Shown here one piece after another: positions 19,157 to 30,800 of a stretch of DNA of 50,406 bases. Every line of letters begins with the position of its first letter. The stretch's first letter is position 1. The stretch covers positions 1 through 50,406 of the forward strand of contig MLAK01000892.1 in the NCBI GenBank assembly GCA_001839685.1, given 5' to 3'. The notes beneath the pieces were generated by a model. It did no database searches. It was not told the DNA's origin and saw nothing but the letters and a program-made list of their open reading frames with translations. The translations under genes were made by a program, and so were the position numbers. The stretch comes from Tritrichomonas foetus (taxonomy: Eukaryota > Parabasalia > Tritrichomonadida > Tritrichomonadidae).

Positions 19157-19396
19157 TTTTTGATTCTGTAAAATCTCAGCAAAAAGTGACAAAAGTCAGA
19201 AACTTTTTCAATTGAGATGAATTAGTAATCCTCAAATTTAGAGAGATGTTTTATAGTATGGAGCAAAATAATGTTCAAAATTATTATTAGATAGTGTATA
19301 GAATATATTTTTATTATTTTGAAGTGTTTTATTAATTTGGTCAAATGAATTTTCACTACTTTGAAATCCGGTGTGTCACTTTTTCGATCCAAAATA
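19157..19396. promoter_or_regulatory. Shared divergent promoter region of CDK7-like and coatomer gamma genes
   Basis: Two start codons face away from each other across 240 bp. GTCACTTTTT at 19374-19383 resembles an initiator for coatomer gamma. On the other strand AGAATCAAAAA lies just before the kinase ATG. No further motif is recognised. Confidence 0.4.
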
Positions 19397-21853
19397 ATGT
19401 TAAAGTATTTAAATAAGCGACAATCACAGAAAACAGAAACGCCACGCGAAATGGAAAGCACGAGCTTAATCCAAAGTTGTTCAATTTTTACCCAACCATC
19501 GCTTGATATTGCCAATTGCCAGAAATATCTCGTTTCTCTCTTGACCGCTTTATTCAATGGCGAAAAATTCAGTCAAAGCGATACAACCAACATTTTCTTT
19601 TCAATCACGCAAGCTTATAACAACAAAGATTTACTTCTTCATCGATATTTACTTCTCGTCCTTCGCTATTTGAATGTTGACTCAAATTCAGCAATCATGG
19701 TCACACACAGTCTTTCGAAAGACATCACATCAAACATTACGATGAACCGCGCAAGAGCCGTTCGATTAATTCCTCATATTTTATCCGCCAATGATATTCT
19801 TCCTCATGAGCGTTTTATTAAGCAAATCATCATATCGCGTGAACCATTGCTTTCAATATGTGGCCTTTCATGCGCCTTGGCTCTTTGCCATAAAGGATAT
19901 TCGGAAATTGTCAAAAAGTGGGTAACAGAAATTCATAATGCTTCAGCTTCGAATTCATATGCCCAACATTTCGCCCTTCTTATTTTGTATTATTTACGAC
20001 GTGGGGATGGAAACTTGTTGAGAAAAATGGCTGATCAATCACGTGATAGAAGTTCCCACTCTTCACTCTCATCACATGTCATGATTCAAGTTTGTTCAGA
20101 AGCCATCAAGCTTTCAGGAAGTGACGCAGCTGAAACATACCTTAATTTGAAGTTACAGTCAGCTTCTCCAATTACTCAGCTTGATGCAGCACGCGCGATT
20201 TTAGCGAATGAACGAAGCAGTCCAGATGCAATTAATCTTGCTGTAACAAAACTTAATACTTTATTGGCATATCCAAATAATGTTGCAATTTTTGCAGCAC
20301 TCAGAACAATTGTTGATTATGCAGGTGAACGAAGAGAAGAATTCTCTAAATGCAATACTGTTCTTGAGCGACTCTTAAGCGAAAGAAATTCTAATATTTC
20401 TGCTTTGGCAGCAGTCTCTCTTTTACATACAGGATTTGAATCGACTATTGATCGTGTGCTTCCAGTAATTTCCCAATTTGCAACAAAGCTTGGTGCAGAC
20501 CAACAAGCATCACTTCTCAAGAGTTGTGTTGAAGTTGCACGCAGGCATCCCGCAAAATTAGAATTCGTTCTTACATTCATGTGGTCCACTTTTCGAGCTA
20601 TTGACGATTATGAAGTTCAGAAAATTTTAGTTAATGGATTCTTTAATTTTGCTGAATTTCTTGAATCTTCACGTTTATTTGTTTTCCGATACCTTTGTGA
20701 ATATGTAGAAGATTCGAAATTCTCTGAAATGTCACTTCTCGTTGTTCGTTTTATCGGTGAACACGGACCACAACAACAGAACCGCTCAGAACTTGTTAGA
20801 TGCCTTTGTAATCGTCTCTTTTTGGAGAATGCTGAAGTTCGAGCTGCCTCAATTGATTCCCTTGCAAAGTTTGCCGATTGTGAAGATATTGGACCAGCAG
20901 TTTTACATGTAATTAAGAAACACTTGAATGATTCAGATGATGAAGTTCGTGATCGTGCAACATTTTATACACAAGTTCTTGAAAAGAAATATGAAGAACT
21001 CTTAAATATTAAACCACCTGTTATTGTTAATGAAATTGTTGAAGAGAAACCAGTTGTCGTCATTAAAGAAACACCACTTGATAAATATGGAAGACCTATT
21101 CTTGTTTCTAAGAAAGTTTGTGTTACTGAAGATGATTCAGACCTTGTAATTGCTTATCAAGCTAGTTTATTCAATAATATTGTTGCTGTTGAATTCATGG
21201 TAAAGAATACTCTTGATAATGCAATTTTCGAAGTTGATGCAAGAATGACACCAGTTGATAAAGAAGATGAAGATGAAGAAACGTGTGGCCTTGAAATTGA
21301 AGAAACAATTCCTGCTAAAAGTATCGAAAAGGATGAAGAAGGAAGCATCTATGTTATTTTCAAGAGAACTGAACAAATTAAAAATCAAGAAGAACTTCTT
21401 GAAAATCTCGCTTTTGGTATATTTACATGTGAAATTGTTTTCTTCTTTGAAGATGATGAAACTAATGAAGAAACATTTTCATTAGATAATGAAATTAAAT
21501 TAATGATGAACTTATATATGAAACCAACATCAGTTGGAAACTTCAAGAATTCCTTTGAATCACTGTCACAATCATCAACAGTCGCTTTAAGGTTACAATT
21601 GAATAACCAAGATGCAGCAATCAATTTCTTCACTCAATTGACAGGGCTTGAAGTCATTTCCAAAGGACAGAAGAAAGACGCCAAAGGTGGCGCAATTACA
21701 GAAGTGCAGTTTGCGGGATTGGTCTTGGGCCATGAACTTGTGCTGGCTTTCCTTGAAATGAGGCCGCCAAGGGCAAACAAACTCATGACAAGAGTCACTG
21801 TGAAATCAAACTCAGAAAACATTCTTGCGCACATAATGAAATCTTTCGAATAA
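19397..21853 (+). CDS. Coatomer subunit gamma (COPI)
   Basis: The protein has 818 residues from the ATG at 19397, which is preferred because the longer frame starts only at TTG (19361) and MLKYLNKR resembles the family start MLKKFDKK. Residues about 20-530 form an adaptin-type helical solenoid, including VTHSLSKDI at about 107 and family-like ARM repeats. An acidic hinge follows at about 545-580, then an appendage domain (about 590-818) with a beta-sandwich plus platform. The length is close to the usual 870. Gamma-COP is a core of the F-subcomplex that coats Golgi-to-ER vesicles. In this window Rer1, its classical retrograde cargo receptor, is also present. The stop overlaps a TAAA signal. 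Confidence 0.9.
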   Translation: MLKYLNKRQSQKTETPREMESTSLIQSCSIFTQPSLDIANCQKYLVSLLTALFNGEKFSQSDTTNIFFSITQAYNNKDLLLHRYLLLVLRYLNVDSNSAIMVTHSLSKDITSNITMNRARAVRLIPHILSANDILPHERFIKQIIISREPLLSICGLSCALALCHKGYSEIVKKWVTEIHNASASNSYAQHFALLILYYLRRGDGNLLRKMADQSRDRSSHSSLSSHVMIQVCSEAIKLSGSDAAETYLNLKLQSASPITQLDAARAILANERSSPDAINLAVTKLNTLLAYPNNVAIFAALRTIVDYAGERREEFSKCNTVLERLLSERNSNISALAAVSLLHTGFESTIDRVLPVISQFATKLGADQQASLLKSCVEVARRHPAKLEFVLTFMWSTFRAIDDYEVQKILVNGFFNFAEFLESSRLFVFRYLCEYVEDSKFSEMSLLVVRFIGEHGPQQQNRSELVRCLCNRLFLENAEVRAASIDSLAKFADCEDIGPAVLHVIKKHLNDSDDEVRDRATFYTQVLEKKYEELLNIKPPVIVNEIVEEKPVVVIKETPLDKYGRPILVSKKVCVTEDDSDLVIAYQASLFNNIVAVEFMVKNTLDNAIFEVDARMTPVDKEDEDEETCGLEIEETIPAKSIEKDEEGSIYVIFKRTEQIKNQEELLENLAFGIFTCEIVFFFEDDETNEETFSLDNEIKLMMNLYMKPTSVGNFKNSFESLSQSSTVALRLQLNNQDAAINFFTQLTGLEVISKGQKKDAKGGAITEVQFAGLVLGHELVLAFLEMRPPRANKLMTRVTVKSNSENILAHIMKSFE

Positions 21854-22133
21854 ACTTGAATAAAAATATCTTAATAGCATAGCAAAATTACAATTAATTA
21901 TTTCTATTGTTATTTTCATTGGTAATTCATTAATACCAACACATAAATGTCTTTCTGGAAAGAAACTTCAATATTTCCCTTCAATTGGATTAGATAATGA
22001 ACTTTTTGTTAACAGTATTTCAAGTAACATAAAAAAATAAATCCCAAAAATATAAATAGATGGAAAAAATTCTGGAAAGATTATATTTATATATAAAAAT
22101 AATATTATAAAAACAAAATAAAACAACGATAAA

Positions 22134-24167
22134 TTAATACCCGAAAAATCCAGCAGTCCTTGCAATCAAATGCTGGTTTCTTTCCCATTGTCTCATGACA
22201 ATAGATGTCTGTTCTTTCGTACATCCAACAAGCTCTAAAATAATAGGAATCATTTCTCCTCTTTCTGCATCAATTTCATTTGAAAAAAATTGTAATAATA
22301 CTCGTCTTAAATAGGCACTTTTTACCAGTTTTGCTTCTTTTTCCGCATTTGGAGTCAATCTCTTTTTATACTGTTTTGAATGATTAACAGAATTGTCAGT
22401 TTGAATAGGTGCATAACTATCTTCATTCAATTCCAATTCAAAGACTTGAACATCAGATATGCTTTTTCTTGTGTGGTTATGAGAAACTACTTCCTTTTCC
22501 AAAAGTCTATGTTCTTCAAGTAATTGAGAATATAATTCATTTGACTTATCTAACATTTCTTGCATTTTTCTATTTTGATTTTTCATTTCATCAGTTGCTT
22601 GTGAATTTTTGAGTTTTTCTTCAAGTTCTTCTTTTTCTGCACGAATTTTTTCGATTTCTTCATTTTGGGTTTCGTTTTTTTGCATTGTTAAAATAATTTG
22701 TTGAAGTTCATCAATTTGATTTTGTTTTCTTTGATCAGATTTTACAGATCTTGCGAATAAACTTTTCAATTTAAAAACAGTTGCATTTCTATCCTCAATA
22801 GCTTCTGATATATCGCGATGAGCTTTTTCATGTTCTTTAACTTGAAGATTTAAGTTAAAAATTTGAGAGTTTAATTCTTTAATTTTTTCTGTTAATTCAT
22901 TGATTTCCTGATTTTTTAAATCAAGTTCGTTTTTCAAATCTTGAAGGTTTTTTAATTGTTTTAACATGAAATCGGATTCTTTTTCCAAATCTTTAATTTT
23001 TGTTTCTTTTTCAGAAATTTTCATATTCATTTCATTTCTTTCATTCTCCATGTTTTCAATCCGGGAATTGGCATTATTGAAATCACTTAAAATATTATTT
23101 AGAGATTCAATTTGTTTTTGTAGTCTTTCCCGTTCTTCATCATATTTTTTCATTTCATCTTCATATTTTTTAATTTCCTCACGTTGTTCTTCAAATTGCT
23201 TGAGATTTGTTTCTTTTAACTTTTCTATTCTTTCTTTTGCCTTTACTTTATTGTTTTCAACGATTTGCAAAATCATATTTTTTTCTTCTTCTAATTTTTC
23301 ATTTGACTTTTTTTGCTCATTTAACTCAATGTTAAGTTTCTGAATTTCTTCTTTGAATCTGAGGGCTTCATCTTTGAGAATTTGACTTTCATTTGAGAAA
23401 GTAGCACTTTGAGTATTAAAGTTTTCTAATTCTTTATCTTTATTCAAGATTTGATTAGAAAGTTCTTTTATTTGATTTTCATATTTTTCTTCGTTTATTT
23501 TTTGTTCTTGAATTGTTTTTTGAGCTTCAAATAACTTTTGTTCAATTTTTTGAATTTTCAAATTCGCCTCTTCTTTTTCTTTTCTCATTTGGTCAATCAT
23601 CTCTAAATTTTCTCGATTTTTTTCATTTTCATTATTAGAGTCAGAATTGAGTTGATTTTGAAGTAGTTGAATTGTTTCATTGCTTGTTTTATTTTGTGAT
23701 TCTAAATTTTGAATTTGAGCTTTGAGTTGATTTATAATAAATTCGTTTTCTGATATTTTTGAAGAAAATTCAATTTTTTCTTTTTGGAATTCTTCATTTT
23801 TTTGAATTTGTTCATTTATTAAGTTTTCTTTTGAAATTAATTGAATTTTAAGATCATTTATTTCTTTATCTTTTTCTGCAATTTTGTTGTTGAGTTCTTC
23901 TGAATTATTATCTGCGCTTTGGGGATTCTGATTTGTCATCATCATATCGCGCGTGATTGATTCCAGAGTTGCGTTTTTTTCTTGAAGACTTTTCATTTCT
24001 AATTGTTGCGCTTCGAGTTGCTGTCGAAAATTTGCGGCGGAAGTTCGATATTGTTTTTTGGATTTTGATTCTTTTGCAACTACGCCTATAAGTCGAATAC
24101 AGGCATCTTGAAGACTTTTTATGTCAGAAACTTTTCGAATGGATTCTTCAGTCGGCAAGTTTGACAT
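22134..24167 (-). CDS. GRIP-domain golgin-like coiled-coil protein
   Basis: The favoured start is the ATG at 24167, giving 677 residues starting MSNLPTEES. An upstream in-frame ATG at 24239 would add a hydrophobic 24-residue extension that is unusual for this family. Residues about 55-560 are continuous coiled coil rich in Glu, Lys, Asn and Gln. The C-terminal 70 residues carry a GRIP-like domain: SAYLRRVLLQFF, with the conserved Tyr, then IPIILELVGCTKEQ. GRIP domains bind Arl1 on the trans-Golgi, where the coiled coil tethers vesicles. It is convergent with coatomer gamma, with 280 bp between stops. Which golgin it corresponds to cannot be said. Confidence 0.78.
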   Translation of the reverse strand: MSNLPTEESIRKVSDIKSLQDACIRLIGVVAKESKSKKQYRTSAANFRQQLEAQQLEMKSLQEKNATLESITRDMMMTNQNPQSADNNSEELNNKIAEKDKEINDLKIQLISKENLINEQIQKNEEFQKEKIEFSSKISENEFIINQLKAQIQNLESQNKTSNETIQLLQNQLNSDSNNENEKNRENLEMIDQMRKEKEEANLKIQKIEQKLFEAQKTIQEQKINEEKYENQIKELSNQILNKDKELENFNTQSATFSNESQILKDEALRFKEEIQKLNIELNEQKKSNEKLEEEKNMILQIVENNKVKAKERIEKLKETNLKQFEEQREEIKKYEDEMKKYDEERERLQKQIESLNNILSDFNNANSRIENMENERNEMNMKISEKETKIKDLEKESDFMLKQLKNLQDLKNELDLKNQEINELTEKIKELNSQIFNLNLQVKEHEKAHRDISEAIEDRNATVFKLKSLFARSVKSDQRKQNQIDELQQIILTMQKNETQNEEIEKIRAEKEELEEKLKNSQATDEMKNQNRKMQEMLDKSNELYSQLLEEHRLLEKEVVSHNHTRKSISDVQVFELELNEDSYAPIQTDNSVNHSKQYKKRLTPNAEKEAKLVKSAYLRRVLLQFFSNEIDAERGEMIPIILELVGCTKEQTSIVMRQWERNQHLIARTAGFFGY

Positions 24168-24414
24168 AACAAGAAAAAAACGCGAAAAATAAAAAAGTTG
24201 ATATGCTCGGTGAAAATGTAATGTGATATGAAAAATCATGAAAGAAATTCAACTTATATTTTAACACATTGTGATCATTAAACTTTTACGATTTTCATCT
24301 TATATATATACACAAAATCGATTTTTTTAAGAAATCAAGTGATATAAAAGTAATATGCATGCAAAAGAGATAATCATTTATTTATATGAATTTTTTATAT
24401 GATATATACAGAAG

Positions 24415-24963
24415 TTATATATAGTTGTGAAACTCACAAATGTTTGAAAAACAAGATGTTCCATCAAATTTGTTCCATACATCCTCCATCATCTGCTTTT
24501 CCAGTTTTTTTATTGGCTCAAGAACTTTATCAATAACATATTCATCATCAACATCAAACCAATTATCAATTTCCTCAATTTCAAATTTGTCTTCAGATTC
24601 AGTGAATTTCCAATTATCATTTCTTCTTGACACAACTGAAAATCTGCTTTTAATATTTATGTCAGATCGATTATTAAAAGATTTTGCAATTAAAGTCCAT
24701 CTTGGGCCAATTTCTTCATACTTTTCGAGCAAAAGTTGATCTTCTTCAAGACTCCATGGTCCTACATTAACAAGAGGTGATACAAACTTCTTCCATCTTT
24801 CTCGACATTGCCTTTTATTTCGTCCATCAAGGAAACTAGCTATGAAATTCCAATCATGTTCTCCATATTCATTTACCATCTGGGTAAGAATCCGGTCTTC
24901 TTCTTTAGTGAACATACACTTTGAACGAATTTTCCTTTTTTGTTGTTTCTGATGTCTGAACAT
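24415..24963 (-). CDS. R2R3-type Myb-like DNA-binding protein
   Basis: The protein has 182 residues from the ATG at 24963. Two Myb/SANT repeats follow a basic N-terminus: the first from MFTKEEDRILTQMV to WKKFVSP (about 17-63), the second from GPWSLEEDQLLLEKYEEIG to SRFSVVSRR (about 68-113). In the first repeat the leading Trp is replaced by Phe, a common variation, while the other Trp positions are kept. The C-terminus is acidic. Trichomonads have large R2R3 Myb families that bind promoter elements. This protein is probably a nuclear transcription regulator, with target genes unknown. The upstream sequence TTCATTTGC may be its initiator. Confidence 0.9.
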   Translation of the reverse strand: MFRHQKQQKRKIRSKCMFTKEEDRILTQMVNEYGEHDWNFIASFLDGRNKRQCRERWKKFVSPLVNVGPWSLEEDQLLLEKYEEIGPRWTLIAKSFNNRSDINIKSRFSVVSRRNDNWKFTESEDKFEIEEIDNWFDVDDEYVIDKVLEPIKKLEKQMMEDVWNKFDGTSCFSNICEFHNYI

Positions 24964-26303
24964 AAAAATGCAAATGAAGTGAACTTATCATGTGTGTTCT
25001 GAATATTAACAATTTCTGATGCTTGTTTAAAATTCAATATTATTTCTTTTTCTATTCATTCAAAATTGAATGATGGGGAATTTGAATGTGTTTTCATTCC
25101 TCGAAAAAGACCTTTCATGTATGTGAGTTTTTCTATGTACATGAAAATATCATTGATATGACTTAAATACATGAAACATGAGTAATAATTTGAATTTGAC
25201 AAAAAGACCATTAGCACCAAGACATTATTTAATTTTATTTTTTTTGAATATGCTGATCATTGTTAAAAATGAATTGGAAGTAGATTTCTATGATTATTAC
25301 AATCTTTCCTTGTGAATAATTGAAAGAGTCTTTTTTTCTTAGCAAACAATTTTATCATTTATGAAAAAATTTTGATGAAACATTAAACAATGTTTCTTTG
25401 TTGGAATAGCAAATATATGCATGATGCACTTGGAAATATATCTTATTCAAAAGTGAGGATCTTTTTAAAATATCGTATTATTGACACCAGGTAAAAATTT
25501 CTGAGATCACTCACAATTTAATTGAGAAGAAGGGATTTCACTCTTTTCAATTCTTCACAATTTTTTCTTTTTATTTCTAAGTCTATTCTAGATTTTATAT
25601 TTAACGGCGTCTTGTTCGGAACAAAATATGCTTGAAAAAGGATGATGATTAGTGACTGCATGCCACTTAGAATTTGCAAACGAATTAAGCAAGAAAAATT
25701 TTATAAAATATTAATGCAATTTTCTTGTATTCATTGATTTTTATTTATTTATTTTGCTTAATCCTAAGACATATATTTATAAAACACTAATGATATATAA
25801 ATTGAGAAATATACGCATATAGATGATCTGAGATTTTTTCTAATTCATCTAAAAATCTTCTTTCATAAAAATTAGAGACACTATTACAGTTTAATGTATA
25901 TAGTGGTATTAATATAAAATTGGTGGCGTGTAATTATTGATTTCGGATATTTGTTTTTAATGTCGAAATCTTTTCAAATGAAGTATTCTTCGTAAGTTAC
26001 AAAAACTATTTACATTATAATTTTTAATGGTATTGCATTTTTACTCTCTATTCCACACAAAATTATCTTTCTTGAAAATTGCAATCCTATTCTCTGCAAC
26101 AAATATACTTATTCACTCTTTATGTCGACCGATTATAATCATGTATTAGAGATCATGAAAAGAAGTAAACTATTATTATAAATTAACCTTGAATGATGAT
26201 ACTCAAAAAAGATGAGAAATGACAACAAAATCATTTTGAGATTAATTATTCACTTTTTGAAAAAATATTTTTATGAATATATTTGGCCTATTATTTCTAC
26301 AGA
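24964..26303. other. 1.3-kb divergent intergenic region, no gene seen
   Basis: The region between the Myb and Yak1-like genes has no ORF of note. It is AT-rich throughout, apart from a short mixed-composition patch near 25605-25680. I could not match this patch to any RNA family and see no tRNA or snRNA hallmark. Confidence 0.4.
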
Positions 26304-27596
26304 ATGAGCAAACTAGATTGCTCAACGATATTCGCTGAGCAATTCTTTCAAGAAATCAACCCCCTCGAATACACAGGTCCCGCGTTTTTTCAAGGTCGTC
26401 CGTTAAATCCGCCAGACGAAGCAGATTCGTCTTTTCAAGGACATAAAATTGTTTGTGTCAATGAAATGTTCGAAGACAACGATCACAACGTCTTTCGCGT
26501 TATTGATGTTTTAGGAAACGGCACTTTTTCTTATGTTTTCAAAGTACAAATGATGATGCAACCTACGACTTTTTGCGCGTTGAAAATTATCAAAAATCTA
26601 CCACAGTACAGAATAACCGGGATCTCCGAAATCATGGTCCACAAAATCCTGAACGAAGCTCCCCCTCATCCTGGCAAGGATCATATTATTATGCCGCTTT
26701 CAACATTTGAGACAGATGGACACGTTTGTATGGTCCTTCCTCTTTTGCACCGCTCACTTTTTGAGGGAATTTGTCAAACGCAGTCTACTTTAGATTTGCT
26801 GCTTTCTATTCGAACCATCATGAAACAACTAATGGAGGCTCTTTGTTTCATTCATATGAATGGTGTCATTCACTGTGACTTAAAACCAGACAATATTCTT
26901 TTTAAAGGTGAAAGCACACATAATATTTGCTTGATTGATTTTGGCAGTGCAACAACAAGTATGTGTGGACAAGGTCAATATATTCAATCTCGTTTCTATC
27001 GTAGTCCAGAAGTCATGCTTGGGCTTCCATATAACTCGATGATTGATATTTGGAGTGCAGGATGTGTAGCAGCTGAATTGTATTTAGATTTTGCTATTTT
27101 TGCATGCGAATGCGAGAGTGATGTTGTTCATACAATGGCTGTTCTTTTTGGACAATTTCCAGAAAATTTACTCCAAATTTCCAAAAATTGGTGGAAGTTT
27201 TATGATATGACACCACGTGGATTTACTTTGAAAATGAACCCTCTTGAAGTTTTGGCAACTCGTCATTCTTATCATTCAATTTTCGAAAAAAAAGGCCCAG
27301 TCACTTTAAATCAGCTAATTTTCGATCATAAACCAATTGTTTCGCCTGAAGAAGCACAAACAGTCGCGTGCTTCAGTGATTTTGTTCATAGGCTTCTCGA
27401 GCTTGACCAGAGAAAAAGACTCACTGCTGAACAGGCCCTTCAGCATCCATTCATTATAGGAAACTTTCAATTTGAAGGTTGGAACCCACCACCGGTCAGT
27501 TTGCCCAGTTTTCCGGCAAACTTTCCGCTCAACAATCAAGAGAGACCCAGGCCACCATCTGTTCCAAACTCCATCGATTTTCTATCTCTTATGTAA
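26304..27596 (+). CDS. DYRK/Yak1-like protein kinase
   Basis: The protein has 430 residues from the ATG at 26304 (the frame extends to a TTG at 26283). Before the kinase domain lies a DYRK-homology-like stretch, GHKIVCVNEMFEDNDHN (46-62). Kinase motifs are LGNGTFS (70-76), CALKIIKN with Lys94, HCDLKPDNIL (190-199) and IDFGSA (211-216). The activation loop YIQSRFYRSPEV (from 226) is diagnostic for DYRK kinases, which autophosphorylate its second Tyr (here Tyr232). Family roles are stress and growth control. The tail is Pro-rich. The HCD in place of HRD is typical of the family. The domain looks catalytically complete. Confidence 0.88.
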   Translation: MSKLDCSTIFAEQFFQEINPLEYTGPAFFQGRPLNPPDEADSSFQGHKIVCVNEMFEDNDHNVFRVIDVLGNGTFSYVFKVQMMMQPTTFCALKIIKNLPQYRITGISEIMVHKILNEAPPHPGKDHIIMPLSTFETDGHVCMVLPLLHRSLFEGICQTQSTLDLLLSIRTIMKQLMEALCFIHMNGVIHCDLKPDNILFKGESTHNICLIDFGSATTSMCGQGQYIQSRFYRSPEVMLGLPYNSMIDIWSAGCVAAELYLDFAIFACECESDVVHTMAVLFGQFPENLLQISKNWWKFYDMTPRGFTLKMNPLEVLATRHSYHSIFEKKGPVTLNQLIFDHKPIVSPEEAQTVACFSDFVHRLLELDQRKRLTAEQALQHPFIIGNFQFEGWNPPPVSLPSFPANFPLNNQERPRPPSVPNSIDFLSLM

Positions 27597-27877
27597 TTTA
27601 TCTATATAATTATTAGTATTAAACATGTTAAATCAATCTTTAAACTTTTGATTTATTTTTCCGAATAATACTTAAATTTTTAACTCTAAATATGATTTTA
27701 ATGAGAATCCGAATCAAATCCATAAGAATAAAAATCAAGACTGTGAGAATAAGAGCTATAATAATAAGATTTCAAAAAAATTCTTTCATGAAGCAATGAA
27801 TTTGATTGAAGTGATTAAAAAAATTTTTTGATGATAGAATAAAAGTCAAAAATTAGAAATTTCAATTCAAACAACAT

Positions 27878-30800
27878 TTATAACACATTTTTGATACGTG
27901 ACATTATTCTAACGTAAACAGGCTTCATTGGATCATCTGCAGCGACATCAATAAGTTTTTCTTTAAGATAAAGATTCACATTTTCATCCCTTAAAGCACA
28001 TTTACCGGCTTTACAAATAGAGATTGATTGGAACAGCTCCATTACAAGCTGGTGAATATCACCATCAGCGAATGGCATCAAGCATTTCACAAGATCTCTC
28101 ATTGAAGTTGACCATTGGTCAAATGATTCAGGTGTTGTTGAAATTCTCCAAATTATTGGAAATGAATCATAAATTTCATCATCCATAAGTTTTATTAATT
28201 TATCGATATATTTTGAACATGTTGTTGCTAGGTCAGGATTTACAGTGACATTTGCAAGAAATATGAGTGGATAACCATCATACTTTTGTGCATTTTCAAT
28301 CATCATTTCAATACAATCATTGAAACATTCAATTTCTTGATCATAAGTTGAAAAGGCAGTAAAAATGATAAATGTAAATCTTCGAACATTGTCATTCTCT
28401 GAACGAAGAAGCGGAAAGAGCAAGTCTATAAATTTCATTACAAACTCAGTTCCTTCTTTTGTATCAGTCATTATTCCAGCAATTCTTAATGCACATACAG
28501 TAAAATTATTCCTTTTTTCGACATTTGAATGATTGTATTCCTTATTAGGCTGAAGTGCTTTTGTTAAAAACTGTGAAATAGTATCATTACAAAGCAAATC
28601 GATACAATCACGTGGAAGAAGAGTTAGACAAAGTGCAGAAAGTTGTGCAATTGCAAGATTTTCGGAAAGTAGATGTGATTCAATAACTTTCTCAATTTCA
28701 AGCATTAAATTAAAAGTACTTGGATTCGAAAACAAACTAAATGAAACTTTCAAAGCGAGAATAATGATACTATCTGGTGTATCTGTTGTTAACACAGTCA
28801 CTAGAGGATTTTGTGGAAGTTTCCCAAACAATTTGAAAGATCCTTTTAATTGCAAAAGTAATTTCAATATTTGGAGTGTTAAAATTGGATCAATAATTAG
28901 CAAATCTTTCAATCTTGGAATTATAAGTTCTGCGCATTGAATATTTGGTGCTGGATTATTTGAAAAAACATGTCGTAATAATTTAAGTGGAATTTGTGGT
29001 GATCTTAATAAAGCAATAGATAAAATTACTTCACCGTTATTTTCAATAATAGTTGAAACAAATTCTGGATAATTCATAATTTTTTCAAAAAGTGATAAAA
29101 TAGAAATAAGGACATCTTCAGTTTGCGCAATTTGAACAGAAATTAACAACCCTGGAATAACTGCACAAAAATCAGCATTGTCATGTAATAATCGGTTTTC
29201 AGCGATAGTATGAAGCAAATTAAGTGCGTTTATATCAATACCTGCCTCATTCATGTACAGGATAATGACTTGGAGTTCTTCAACACCGAAATAAAAAGGT
29301 GATTCTTTATTTTCATTTGCAATTTTGGAAGAAAGGAGAATAATTTCAGAATTAACATTTTTCTTCAAAAAATTAAAAAATGCTGGAAAAGCAGGTTCAA
29401 ATTCCAACGAGAGTTCTTCATGAGCTTCAAAACAAAGCTTTAGGAATTGAGTGATTTGTTTGGATTCTGTAGCTTCTGTCAAAAATTGAACTAAAGCATC
29501 AACTAAATCTTTAGTTTCAAGTTGCTTAAGTGCTTCAATGTTTTCTTGGGATGATTTTTCATTCATTCCTTGGAAAATTTCAAGAGCGGATTTTCGTAAA
29601 TCATCTTCAGTGATGATAGATTCAAGATATTTGTCAACCTCTTCTCTTTCGGTGCCAGTAAATTCAATCTCACCCGAATCCAACATTTTCACAATTGTTT
29701 GGAAACTTGGTCGATGATCAGGATCTCGATCCCAGCAATCCGAAATGAATGAAGCAATATTTTGTGGGCAATCTTCAGGAATCGCTGGTCTTTTATTAAA
29801 ATTAAGAACTTGAGTTACAACATTATGATCTAAAACATCTTTATATGGAATTTCTTCAGTTAATAATTCCCACATAATAATGGCAAATGAATAAACATCG
29901 ACTTTACAGTTATAATGTTCAGAGTTTAAAACTTCTGGTGCCATCCATTGTGAAGTTCCAACACCTTTTGTCATTAAATCTTTTTCCGTGTTTAATGAAC
30001 GACTTAGCCCGAAATCACCAATGAAAGGCAAGCCCTCTTCATCTAGTAAAATGTTTAATGACTTTAAATCTCTATGTATTAAATTTTTAGAATGTAAAAA
30101 CTCCATGCCATGAGCTACGCCAATGGCAATAATAGTTTTATTTGTTGGTGTAAGAATTTTTTGATTTAATTCTTTTCTATGTAGTCTAGAAAACAAAGTG
30201 CCGCCACTGATATATTCGGTTAGTATGCAATAAGGATGCTGCAATGTAATTCCGAGGAATGGAAGTAAGCATGGATGTTGAGCACCCAATAAAGTATCAA
30301 TTTCTCTCTTATACATTTCTAATTCTTTTTGAGTGAATTCTGTTCTATGTAGTTGCTTAATTGCTACTATTTTATTTGTGACTTTATTGCAACCTAAATA
30401 AACGATAGAAAAAGTACCTTTACCAATTATTTGATCAGATAATATATAATCATTTAAATTTGCTTCCCATTCTTTGTATTTTTCTAATTGTTTTGAAACA
30501 TCATCAGAATTTAAAACTTTTGCTTGAGTATTTATTACCATTTGTCTCTCGTTGATATTTGAATGTAATTCAAGTATTCTTTGTCGAAGGACTTGTTGAT
30601 TATCTATAACAACTTTGTTTACATCAGCTTTTGAATTATTATTATTATTGTTATTATTCAATAAATTTTCAATTTCTTTTACTAATGTTTTGCTATCGTA
30701 AATGTCATTTAAAATAAATTGATTTGTGTTTTGCGGATAAGGCTGTTTCGCATTCGGGCTGACGAGATTTAATAATCTGCATAATTCGTTAAATCGAGTT

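Noticed and set aside
19222..19557. 111-codon minus-strand frame upstream of the CDK7-like gene
   Set aside because: It overlaps the coatomer gamma start on the opposite strand and has no family resemblance.
25600..25680. Mixed-composition patch considered as a box C/D snoRNA (GATGATGA-like)
   Set aside because: No matching D box or terminal stem at a suitable distance.
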